DNA of 64,000 bases from Procambarus clarkii (lineage: Eukaryota; Arthropoda; Malacostraca; Decapoda; Cambaridae), in NCBI RefSeq assembly GCF_040958095.1, contig NC_091169.1, forward strand, positions 4,741,023 to 4,805,022. The letters are read 5' to 3'. The notes below the pieces were generated by a model. It was not told the DNA's origin. It worked only from the letters and a program-made list of their open reading frames with translations, and made no database searches. This document shows positions 44,901-57,600 of the stretch, piece after piece (within the stretch, counting starts at the first letter, position 1; each line of letters starts with the position of its first letter). A program made the translations under genes and the position numbers.

Positions 44901-46694
44901 TCGCCGCTTTCAGTACTTGGCATATGTTGGGTATAAAAAATTCGCAATTTCAAACTGCGAATACGTGCAGAAAGCCAGAACTTGGCTCCAAAATATGGCT
45001 CAGGCCTCGAAATTGGGATATTTGGGATATTTTGAAAACTGCAGGGGAGTTTGTGCAAAATATGACTCATTGCCGCTCTCAGTACTTGGCATATGTTGGG
45101 TATAAAAATTCGTAATTTCAAACTGCGAATACGTGCAGAGAGCCAGAATTTGGATCCAAAATATGGCTCAGGCCTCGATATTGGGATATTTGGGATATTT
45201 CGAAAACTGCAGGGGAGTTTGTGCAAAATGTGACTCACTGCCGCTATCGGTACTTGGCATACGTTGGGTATAAAAAGTCGTAATTTCAAACTGCGAATAC
45301 GTGCAGAGAGCCAGAATTTGGATCCAAATTATGGCTCAGGCCTCGAAATTGGGATATTCGGCATATTTCGAAAACTGCAGGGGAGTTTGTGCAAAATGTG
45401 ACTCACTGCCGCTATCGGTACTTGGCATACGTTGGGTATAAAAAGTCGTAATATCAAACTGCGAATACGTGTAGAGAGCCAGAATTTGGCTTTAAAATAT
45501 TGCTCAGGCCTCGAAATTGGGATATTTGTGATATTTCGAAAACTGCAGAGGAGTTTGTGCAAAATGTGACTCACTGCCACTTTCAGGACTTGGCAAATGT
45601 TGGGTATAAAAAGTCGTAATTTCAAACTGCGAATACGTGCATAGAGCCAGAATTTGGCTCTAAAATATGGCTCAGGCCTCGAAATTGGGATGTTTGAGAT
45701 ATTTTAATAACTGCGGGTGGGTTTGGGACAAATATGACCAAACGCCGCTTTCATTACTTTTGCATATGTTTCGTATAAAAAGTCGTAAATTCAAATTGCG
45801 AATATGTGCAGAGAGCCAGAATTTGGCTCCAAAATATGGCTCAGGCCATGAAATTGGAATGTTTGGGATATTTTGAAAACTGCAGGGGGGATTAAGACAA
45901 ATGTGTCCAGACGCCGGTTTCTGTACTAGGCAAATGTTGGGTATAAAAAAGTCGCAATTTCAATTTGCGAATACATACAGAGAGCCAGAATTTGGCACCA
46001 AAATATGGCTCAGGCCTCGAAATTGGGATATTTGGGATATTTCGAAAACTGCAGGGGAGTTTGTGTAAAATGTGACGCCGCTGCCGCTGCCTGCCGCTTT
46101 CAGGACTTGGCACATGTTGGGTATAAAAAGTCGTAATATCAAACTGCGAATACGTGCAGAGAGCCAGAATTTGGCTCCAAAATATTGCTCAGTCCTTGAA
46201 ATAGGGATATTTATTTATTTTGAAAACTGCAGGGAGGTTTGGGACAAATGTGACCAAACGCCGCTTTCAGTACTTGGCATATGTTGGGTATAAAAAGACG
46301 TAATTTCAAACTGCGAATACGTGCAGAGAGCCAGAATTTGGATCCAAAATATAGCTCAGGCCTCGAAATTGGGATATTTGGCATATTTCGAAAACTGCAG
46401 GGGAGTTTGTGCAAAATGTGACTCGCTGCCGCTTTCAGGACTTGACATATGTTGGGTTTAAAAAGTCGTAATTTCAAACTGCGAATACGTGCAGAGAGCC
46501 AGAATTTGGCTCCAAAATATGGCTCAGGCCTCGAAATTGGGATGTTTGGGATATTTTGAAAACTGCAGGGGGGATTGGGTCAAATGTGTCCAAACGCCGC
46601 TTTCAATACTTGGCATCTGTTGAATATAAAAAAATCACAATTTCAAACTGCGAATACATGCAGAGATGCAGAATTTGGCTCCAAAATATGTCTC

Positions 46695-47395
46695 ATCCCA
46701 AGTATCCCAATTTCGAGGCCTGAACAATATTTTGGAGCCAAATTCTAGCTTTCTGCACGTATTCGCAGATTGAAATTACAACTTTTTTATGCCCAACATA
46801 TGCCAAGTACTGAAAGCGGCGATTGGTCACATTTGTCTCAATCCCCCTTGCAGTTTTCAAAATATCCCAAACATCCCAATTTCGAGGCCTGAGCCATATT
46901 TTGGAGCCAAATTCTGGCTCTATGCACGTATTCGCAGTTTGATATTACGACTTTTTATACCCAACATATGCCAAGTCCTGAAAGCGGCAGTGAGTCACAT
47001 TTTGCACAAACTCCCCTGCAGGTTTCGAAATAACCCAAATATCCCAATTTCGAGGCCTATTTCGAAACCTGCAGGGGAGTTTGTGCAAAATGTGATTCAC
47101 TGCCGCTTTCAGGACTTGGAATATGTTGGGTATAAAAAGTCGTAATATCAAACTGCGAATACGTGCATAGAGCCAGAATTTGGCTCCAAAATATGGCTCA
47201 GGCCTCGAAATTGGGAGGTTTGGGATATTTTGAAAACTGCAAGGGGGATTGAGACAAATGTGACCAATCGCCGCTTTCAGTACTTGGCATATGTTGGGCA
47301 TAAAAAAGTCGTAATTTCAAACTGCGAATACGTGCAGAAAGCTAGAATTTGGCTCCAAAATATTGTTCAGGCCTCGAAATTGGGATACTTGGGAT
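46695..47395. repeat. Near-perfect satellite palindrome, 338 bp arms, 25 bp spacer
   Basis: Positions 46695-47032 and 47058-47395 pair without a single indel (paired coordinates always sum to 94090). I count five mismatches. Unit-specific variants (AAGCTAG, GTTGGGCATAA, CAAGGGGGATTGAG, CGAAACCTGC) are shared only between the two arms and their block homologues. One arm is therefore an inverted copy of the other, not a chance meeting of opposed satellite units. The same 118-residue open frame appears on both strands for this reason. Confidence 0.92.
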
Positions 47396-50300
47396 ATTTA
47401 GAAAACTGCAGGGGAGTTTGTGCGAAATGTGACTCTCTGCCGCTTTCAGGACTTGGCATATGTTGGGTATAAAATTTCGTAATTTCAAACCGCGAATATG
47501 TGCATAGTCAGAATTTGGCTCCAAAATATGGCTCAGGCCTCGAAATTGGGATGTTTGGGATATTTTGAAAACTGCAGGGGAGTTTGTGCAAAATGTGACT
47601 CACTGCCGCTTTCAGTACTTGGCATTTGTTGGGTATAAAAAAGTCGTAATTTCAAACTGCGAATACGTGCAGAGAGCCAGAATTTGGCTCCAAAATATGG
47701 CTCAGGCCTCGAAATTGGGATGTTTGGGATATTTTGAAAACTGCAGGGAGGTTTGGGACAAATGTGACCAAATGCCGTTTCAGTACTTTGCATATGTTGG
47801 GTATAAAAAAGTCGTAATATCAAACTGCGAATACGTGCATAGAGCCAGAATTTGGCTCCAAAATATGGCCTAGGCCTCGAAATTGGGATGTTTGGGATAT
47901 TTTGAAAACAGCAGGGTAGTTTGTGCAAAATGTGACTCACTGCCACTTTCAGTACTTGGCATATGTTGGGTATAAAAAGTCGTTATATAAAACTGCGAAT
48001 ACGTGCAGAGAGCCTAAATTTGCCTCCCAAATATAGCTCAGGCGTCGAAATTGGGATGTTTGGGATATTTTTAAAACTGCAGCGGAGTTTGTTCAAAATG
48101 TGACTCACTGCCGCTATCAGTACTTGGCATATGTTGGGTATAAAAAGTCGTTATATAAAACTGCGAATACGGGTAGAGAGACAGAATTTGGCTACAAAAT
48201 ATTGCTCATGCCTCGAAATTGGGATATTTGGGATATTTCGAAAACTGCAGGGGAGTTTGTTCAAAATGTGATTCACTGCCACTTTCAGGACTTGGCATAT
48301 GTTAGGTATAAAAAGTCGTAATTTCAAAGTGCGAATAAGTGCAGAGAGCCAGAATTTGGCTCCAAAATATGGCTCAGGCCTCGAAATTGGGATGTTTGGG
48401 ATATTTTGAAAACTGCAGGGGAGTTTGTGCAAAATGTGACTCACTGCTGCTTTCAGTACTTGGCATTTGTTGGGTATAAAAATTCGTAATATCAAACTGC
48501 GAATACGTGCAGAGAGCCAGAATTTGGCTCCAAAATATGGCTCAGGCCTCGAAATTGGGATATTTGGGATATTTTGAAAACTGGAAGGAGGTTTGGGACA
48601 AATGTGACCAAACGCCGCTTTCAGTACTTGGCATGTTTTGGGTATAAAAATTCGTAATTTAAAACTGCGAATACGTGGAGAGCCAGAATTTGGATCCAAA
48701 ATATGGCGCAGGCCTCGAAATTGGGATATTTGGGATATTTCGAAAACTGCAGGGGAGTTTGTGCAAAATGTGACTCACTGCCACTTTCAGGACTTGGCAT
48801 ATGTTTTTTTATAAAAACTCGTAATTTCAATCTGCGAGTACGTGCAGAGAGCCTGAATTTTGCTCCAAAATATGGCTCAGACCTCGAAATTGGGATGTTT
48901 GGGATATTTTGAAAACTGCAAGGGGGATTGAGACAAATGTGACCAATCGCCGCTTTCAGTACTTGGCATATGTTGGGCATAAAAAAGTCGTAATTTCAAA
49001 CTGCGAATATGTGCAGAAAGCTAGAATTTGGCTACAAAATATTGTTCAGGCCTCGAAATTGGGATATTTGGGATATTTAGAAAACTGCAGGGGAGTTTGT
49101 GCGAAATGTGACTCACTGCCGCTATCAGTACTTGGCATTTGTTGGGTATAAAAAGTCGTAATTTAAAACTGCGAATACGTGCAGAGAGTCAGAATTTGGC
49201 TCCAAAATATGGCTCAGGTCTCGAAATTGGGATGTTTGGGATATTTTGAAAACTGCAGGGGAGTTTATGCAAAATGTGACTAACTGCCTCTTTCAGTACT
49301 TGGCATATGTTTCGTATAAAAAGTCGGAAATTCAAATTGCGAATATGTGCAGAGAGCCAGAATTTGGCTGCAAAATATGGCTCAGGCCTCGATATTGGGA
49401 TATTTGGGATATTTCGAAAACTGCAGGGGAGTTTGTGCAAAATGTGACTAACTGCCGCTTTCAGGACTTGGCATATGTTGGGTATAAAAAGTCGTAATAT
49501 CAACTGCGAATACGTGCATAGAGCCAGAATTTGGCTCCAAAATATGGCTCAGGCCTCGAAATTGGGATGTTTGGGATATTTCGAAAATTGCAGGGGAGTT
49601 TGTGCAAAATGTGACCAAACGCCGCTTTCAGTACTTGGCATATGTTGGGTATAAAAAATTCGCAATTTCAAACTGCGAATACGTGCAGAAAGCCAGAATT
49701 TGGCTCCAAAATATGGCTCAGGCCTCGAAATTGGGATATTTGGGATATTTTGAAAACTGCAGGGGAGTTTGTGCAAAATATGACTCATTGCCGCTCTCAG
49801 TACTTGGCATATGTTGGGTATAAAAATTCGTAATTTCAAACAGCGAATACGTGCAGAGAGCCAGAATTTGGCTCCAAAATATGGCTCAGGCCTCGATATT
49901 GGGATGTTTGGGATATTTTGAAAACTGCAAGGGAGTTTGTGCAAAATGTGACCAAAGGCCGTTTTCTGTACTTCGCATATGTTGAATATAAAAAATTCGT
50001 AATTTCGAACAGCGAATACGTGCAGAGAGCCAGAATTTTGCTCCAAAATATGGCTCAGGCCTCGAAATTGGGATGTTTGGGATATTTTGAAAACTGCAGG
50101 GGAGTTTGTGCAAAATGTGACTCACTGCCGCTTTTAGTACTTGGCATATGTTGGGTATAATAAGTCGTAATTTCAAACTGCGAATACGTGCAGAGAGCCA
50201 GAATTTGGATCCAAAATATGGCGCAGGCCTCGATATTGGGATATTTGGCATATTTCGAAAACTGCAGGGAAGTTTGTGCAAAATGTGACTCACTGCCGCT

Positions 50301-53261
50301 TTCAGGACTTGACATATGTTGGGTTTAAAAAGTCGTAATTTCAAACTGCGAATACGTGCATAGAGCGAGAATTTAGCTCCAAAATATGGCTCAGGCCTCG
50401 AAATTGGGATGTTTGAGATATTTTGAAAACTGCAGGGGGGTTTGGGACAAATATGACCAAACGCCGCTTTCATTACTTGGCATATGTTCCGTATAAAAAG
50501 TCGTAATTTCAAACTGCGAATACGTGCAGAGAGCCAGAATTTGGTTCCAAAATATGGCGCAGGCCTCGAAATTGGGATGTTTGGGATATTTTGAAAACTG
50601 CAGGGGAGTTTATGCAAAATGTGACTCACTGCCGCTATCAGTACTTGGCATACGTTGGGTATAAAAAGTCGTAATATCAAACTGCGAATACGTGTAGAGA
50701 GCCAGAATTTGGCTCTAAAATATTGCTCAGGCCTCGAAATTGGGATATTTGGGATATTTCGAAAACTGCAGAGGAGTTTGTGCAAAATGTGACTCACTGC
50801 CACTTTCAGGACTTGGCAAATGTTGGGTATAAAAAGTCGTAATTTCAAACTGCGAATACGTGCATAGAGACAGAATTTGGCTCTAAAATATGGCTCAGTC
50901 CTTGAAATAGGGATATTTATTTATTTTGAAAACTGCAGGGAGGTTTGGGACAAATGTGACCAAACGCCGCTTTCAGTACTTGGCATATGTTGGGTATAAA
51001 AAGACGTAATTTCAAACTGCGAATACGTGCAGAGAGCCAGGATTTGGATCCAAAATATAGCTCAGGCCTCGAAATTGGGATATTTGGCATATTTCGAAAA
51101 CTGCAGGGGAGTTCGTGCAAAATGTGACTCACTGCCGCTTTCAGGACTTGACATATGTTGGGTTTAAAAAGTCGTAATTTCAAACTGCGAATACGTGCAG
51201 AGAGCCAGAATTTGGCTCCAAAATATGGCTCAGGCCTCGAAATTGGGATGTTTGGGATATTTTGAAAACTGCAGGGGAGTTTGTGCAAAATGTTACTCAC
51301 TGCCACTTTCAGGACTTAGCATATGTTTGGTATAAAAACTCGTAATTTCAATCTGCGAGTACGTGCAGAGAGCCTGAATTTTGCTCCAAAATATGGCTCA
51401 GGCCTCGAAATTGGGATATTTGGGATATTTTGAAAACTGCAGGGGGGATTGGGACAAATGTGTCCAAACGCCGCTTTCAGTACTTGGCATGTGTTGAATA
51501 TAAAAAATTCACAATTTCAAACTGCGAATACATGCAGAGATCCAGAATTTGGCTCCAAAATATGTCTCAGGCCTCGAAATTGGGATATTCGGCATATTTC
51601 GAAAACTGCAGGGGAGTTTGTGCAAAATGTGACTCACTGCCGCTATCGGTACTTGGCATACGTTGGGTATAAAAAGTCGTAATATCAAACTGCGAATACG
51701 TGTAGAGAGCCAGAATTTGGCTTTAAAATATTGCTCAGGCCTCGAAATTGGGATATTTGTGATATTTCGAAAACTGCAGGGGAGTCTGTGCAAAATGTGA
51801 CTCACTGCCGCTTTCAGGACTTGACATATGTTGGGTTTAAAAAGTCGTAATTTCAAACTGCGAATACGTGCAGAGAGCCAGAATTTGGCTCCAAAATATG
51901 GCTCAGGCCTCGAAATTGGGATGTTTGGGATATTTTGAAAACTGCAGGGGAGTTTGTGCAAAATGTGACTCACTGCCACTTTCAGGACTTGACATATGTT
52001 GGGTATAAAAAGTCGTAATTTCAAACTGCGAATACGTGCATAGAGCCAGAATTTGGCTCTAAAATATGGCTCAGGCCTCGAAATTGGGATGTTTGAGATA
52101 TTTTAATAACTGCGGGTGGGTTTGGGACAAATATGACCAAACGCCGCTTTCATTACTTTTGCATATGTTTCGTATAAAAAGTCGTAAATTCAAATTGCGA
52201 ATATGTGCAGAGAGCCAGAATTTGGCTCCAAAATATGGCTCAGGCCATGAAATTGGAATGTTTGGGATATTTTGAAAACTGCAGGGGGGATTAAGACAAA
52301 TGTGTCCAGACGCCGGTTTCTGTACTAGGCAAATGTTGGGTATAAAAAAGTCGCAATTTCAATTTGCGAATACATACAGAGAGCCAGAATTTGGCACCAA
52401 AATATGGCTCAGGCCTCGAAATTGGGATATTTAGGATATTTCGAAAACTGCAGGGGAGTTTGTGTAAAATGTGACGCCGCTGCCGCTGCCTGCCGCTTTC
52501 AGGACTTGGCACATGTTGGGTATAAAAAGTCGTAATATCAAACTGCGAATACGTGCAGAGAGCCAGAATTTGGCTCCAAAATATTGCTCAGTCCTTGAAA
52601 TAGGGATATTTATTTATTTTGAAAACTGCAGGGAGGTTTGGGACAAATGTGACCAAACGCCGCTTTCAGTACTTGGCATATGTTGGGTATAAAAAGACGT
52701 AATTTCAAACTGCGAATACGTGCAGAGAGCCAGAATTTGGATCCAAAATATAGCTCAGGCCTCGAAATTGGGATATTTGGCATATTTCGAAAACTGCAGG
52801 GGAGTTTGTGCAAAATGTGACTCGCTGCCGCTTTCAGGACTTGACATATGTTGGGTTTAAAAAGTCGTAATTTCAAACTGCGAATACGTGCAGAGAGCCA
52901 GAATTTGGCTCCAAAATATGGCTCAGGCCTCGAAATTGGGATGTTTGGGATATTTTGAAAACTGCAGGGGAGTTTGTGCAAAATGTGACTCACTGCCACT
53001 TTCAGGACTTAGCATATGTTTGGTATAAAAACTCGTAATTTCAATCTGCGAGTACGTGCAGAGAGCCTGAATTTTGCTCCAAAATATGGCTCAGGCCTCG
53101 AAATTGGGATATTTGGGATATTTTGAAAACTGCAGGGGGGATTGGGTCAAATGTGTCCAAACGCCGCTTTCAGTACTTGGCATCTGTTGAATATAAAAAA
53201 TTCACAATTTCAAACTGCGAATACATGCAGAGATGCAGAATTTGGCTCCAAAATATGTCTC

Positions 53262-54627
53262 ATCCCAAATATCCCAATTTCGAGGCCTGAGACATATTTT
53301 GGAGCCAAATTCTGGCTCTATGCACGTATTCGCAGTTTGAAATTACGACTTTTTATACCCAACATATGCCAAGTCCTGAAAGTGGATGAGTCACATTTTG
53401 CACAAACTCCCCTGCAGTTTTCGAAATATCCCAAATATCCCAATTTCGAGGCCTTAGCCATATTTTGGAGCCAAATTGAGGCTCTCTGCACGTATTCGTA
53501 GTTTGAAATTACGATTTTTATACCCAACAAATGCCAAGTACTGAAAGCGGCAGTGAGTCACATTTTGCACAAACTCCCCTGCAGTTTTCAAAATATCCCA
53601 AACATCCCAATTTCGAGGCCTGAGCCATATTTTGGAGCCAAATTCTGGCTCTATGCACATATTCGCGGTTTGAAATTACGAAATTTTATACCCAACATAT
53701 GCCAAGTCCTGAAAGCGGCAGTGAGTCACATTTTGCACAAACTCCCCTGCAGGTTTCGAAATATCCCAAATATCCCAATTTCGAGGCCTATTTCGAAACC
53801 TGCAGGGGAGTTTGTGCAAAATGTGATTCACTGCCGCTTTCAGGACTTGGAATATGTTGGGTATAAAAAGTCGTAATATCAAACTGCGAATACGTGCATA
53901 GAGCCAGAATTTGGCTCCAAAATATGGCTCAGGCCTCGAAATTGGGAGGTTTGGGATATTTTGAAAACTGCAAGGGGGATTGAGACAAATGTGACCAATC
54001 GCCGCTTTCAGTACTTGGCATATGTTGGGCATAAAAAAGTCGTAATTTCAAACTGCGAATACGTGCAGAAAGCTAGAATTTGGCTCCAAAATATTGTTCA
54101 GGCCTCGAAATTGGGATACTTGGGATATTTAGAAAACTGCAGGGGAGTTTGTGCGAAATGTGACTCATTGCCGCTTTCAGGACTTGGCATATGTTGGGTA
54201 TAAAATTTCGTAATTTCAAACCGCGAATATGTGCATAGAGCCAGAATTTGGCTCCAAAATATGGCTCAGGCCTCGAAATTGGGATGTTTGGGATATTTTG
54301 AAAACTGCAGGGGAGTTTGTGCAAAATGTGACTCACTGCCGCTTTCAGTACTTGGCATTTGTTGGGTATAAAAATCGTAATTTCAAACTGCGAATACGTG
54401 CAGAGAGCCTCAATTTGGCTCCAAAATATGGCTAAGGCCTCGAAATTGGGATATTTGGGATATTTCGAAAACTGCAGGGGAGTTTGTGCAAAATGTGACT
54501 CATCCACTTTCAGGACTTGGCATATGTTGGGTATAAAAAGTCGTAATTTCAAACTGCGAATACGTGCATAGAGCCAGAATTTGGCTCCAAAATATGGCTC
54601 AGACCTCGAAATTGGGATGTTTGGGAT
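53262..54627. repeat. Second satellite inverted repeat, 528 bp arms, 310 bp spacer
   Basis: Positions 53262-53789 pair with 54100-54627 without indels (coordinates sum to 107889). Shared private variants include GAGTCATCCAC, GCCTCAATTTGG, GGCTAAGGCC and AAATTTCGTAATTTC. The outer left breakpoint has the same sequence as at 46695 (a TATGTCTCA word joined to TCCCAA), although the inverted content is different. Confidence 0.88.
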
Positions 54628-57600
54628 ATTTTGAAAACAGCAGGGTAGTTTGTGCAAAATGTGACTCACTGCCACTTTCAGTACTTGGCATATGTTGGGT
54701 ATAAAAAGTCGTTATATAAAACTGCGAATACGTGCAGAGAGCCTAAATTTGCCTCCCAAATATGGCTCAGGCGTCGAAATTGGGATGTTTGGGATATTTT
54801 TAAAACTGCAGCGGAGTTTGTTCAAAATGTGACTCACTGCCGCTATCAGTACTTGGCATATGTTGGGTATAAAAAGTCGTTATATAAAACTGCGAATACG
54901 GGTAGAGAGACAGAATTTGGCTACAAAATATTGCTCATGCCTCGAAATTGGGATATTTGGGATATTTCGAAAACTGCAGGGGAGTTTGTTCAAAATGTGA
55001 TTCACTGCCACTTTCAGGACTTGGCATATGTTAGGTATAAAAAGTCGTAATTTCAAAGTGCGAATAAGTGCAGAGAGCCAGAATTTGGCTCCAAAATATG
55101 GCTCAGGCCTCGAAATTGGGATGTTTGGGATATTTTGAAAACTGCAGGGGAGTTTGTGCAAAATGTGACTCACTGCTGCTTTCAGTACTTGGCATTTGTT
55201 GGGTATAAAAATTCGTAATATCAAACTGCGAATACGTGCAGAGAGCCAGAATTTGGCTCCAAAATATGGCTCAGGCCTCGAAATTGGGATATTTGGGATA
55301 TTTTGAAAACTGGAAGGAGGTTTGGGACAAATGTGACCAAACGCCGCTTTCAGTACTTGGCATGTTTTGGGTATAAAAATTCGTAATTTAAAACTGCGAA
55401 TACGTGGAGAGCCAGAATTTGGATCCAAAATATGGCGCAGGCCTCGAAATTGGGATATTTGGGATATTTCGAAAACTGCAGGGGAGTTTGTGCAAAATGT
55501 GACTCACTGCCACTTTCAGGACTTGGCATATGTTTTTTATAAAAACTCGTAATTTCAATCTGCGAGTACGTGCAGAGAGCCTGAATTTTGCTCCAAAATA
55601 TGGCTCAGGCCTCGAAATTGGGATGTTTGGGATATTTTGAAAACTGCAGGGGAGTTTGTGCGAAATGTGACTCACTGCCTCTATCAGTACTTGGCATTTG
55701 TTGGGTATAAAAAGTCGTAATTTAAAACTGCGAATACGTGCAGAGAGTCAGAATTTGGCTCCAAAATATGGCTCAGGTCTCGAAATTGGGATGTTTGGGA
55801 TATTTTGAAAACTGCAGGGGAGTTTATGCAAAATGTGACTAACTGCCTCTTTCAGTACTAGGCATATGTTTCGTATAAAAAGTCGGAAATTCAAATTGCG
55901 AATATGTGCAGAGAGCCAGAATTTGGCTGCAAAATATGGCTCAGGCCTCGATATTGGGATATTTGGGATATTTCGAAAACTGCAGGGGAGTTTGTGCAAA
56001 ATGTGACTAACTGCCGCTCTCAGGACTTGGCATATGTTGGGTATAAAAAGTCGTAATATCAACTGCGAATACGTGCATAGAGCCAGAATTTGGCTCCAAA
56101 ATATGGCTCAGGCCTCGAAATTGGGATGTTTGGGATATTTCGAAAATTGCAGGGGAGTTTGTGCAAAATGTGACCAAACGCCGCTTTCAGTACTTGGCAT
56201 ATGTTGGGTATAAAAAATTCGCAATTTCAAACTGCGAATACGTGCAGAAAGCCAGAATTTGGCTCCAAAATATGGCTCAGGCCTCGAAATTGGGATATTT
56301 GGGATATTTTGAAAACTGCAGGGGAGTTTGTGCAAAATATGACTCATTGCCGCTCTCAGTACTTGGCATATGTTGGGTATAAAAATTCGTAATTTCAAAC
56401 AGCGAATACGTGCAGAGAGCCAGAATTTGGCTCCAAAATATGGCTCAGGCCTCGATATTGGGATGTTTGGGATATTTTGAAAACTGCAAGGGAGTTTGTG
56501 CAAAATGTGACCAAAGGCCGTTTTCTGTACTTCGCATATGTTGAATATAAAAAATTCGTAATTTCGAACAGCGAATACGTGCAGAAAGCCAGAATTTTGC
56601 TCCAAAATATGGCTCAGGCCTCGAAATTGGGATGTTTGAGATATTTTGAAAACTGCAGGGGGGTTTGGGACAAATATGACCAAACGCCGCTTTCATTACT
56701 TGGCATATGTTCCGTATAAAAAGTCGTAATTTCAAACTGCGAATACGTGCAGAGAGCCAGAATTTGGTTCCAAAATATGGCGCAGGCCTCGAAATTGTGA
56801 TGTTTGGGATATTTTGAAAACTGCAGGGGAGTTTATGCAAAATGTGACTCACTGCCGCTATCAGTACTTGGCATACGATGGGTATAAAAAGTCGTAATAT
56901 CAAACTGCGAATACGTGTAGAGAGCCAGAATTTGGCTCTAAAATATTGCTCAGGCCTCGAAATTGGGATATTTGGGATATTTCGAAAACTGCAGAGGAGT
57001 TTGTGCAAAATGTGACTCACTGCCACTTTCAGGACTTGGCAAATGTTGGGTATAAAAAGTCGTAATTTCAAACTGCGAATACGTGCATAGAGACAGAATT
57101 TGGCTCTAAAATATGGCTCAGTCCTTGAAATAGGGATATTTATTTATTTTGAAAACTGCAGGGAGGTTTGGGACAAATGTGACCAAACGCCGCTTTCAGT
57201 ACTTGGCATATGTTGGGTATAAAAAGACGTAATTTCAAACTGCCAATACGTGCAGAGAGCCAGGATTTGGATCCAAAATATAGCTCAGGCCTCGAAATTG
57301 GGATATTTGGCATATTTCGAAAACTGCAGGGGAGTTCGTGCAAAATGTGACTCACTGCCGCTTTCAGGACTTGACATATGTTGGGTTTAAAAAGTCGTAA
57401 TTTCAAACTGCGAATACGTGCAGAGAGCCAGAATTTGGCTCCAAAATATGGCTCAGGCCTCGAAATTGGGATGTTTGGGATATTTTGAAAACTGCAGGGG
57501 AGTTTGTGCAAAATGTTACTCACTGCCACTTTCAGGACGTAGCATATGTTTGGTATAAAAACTCGTAATTTCAATCTGCGAGTACGTGCAGAGAGCCTGA

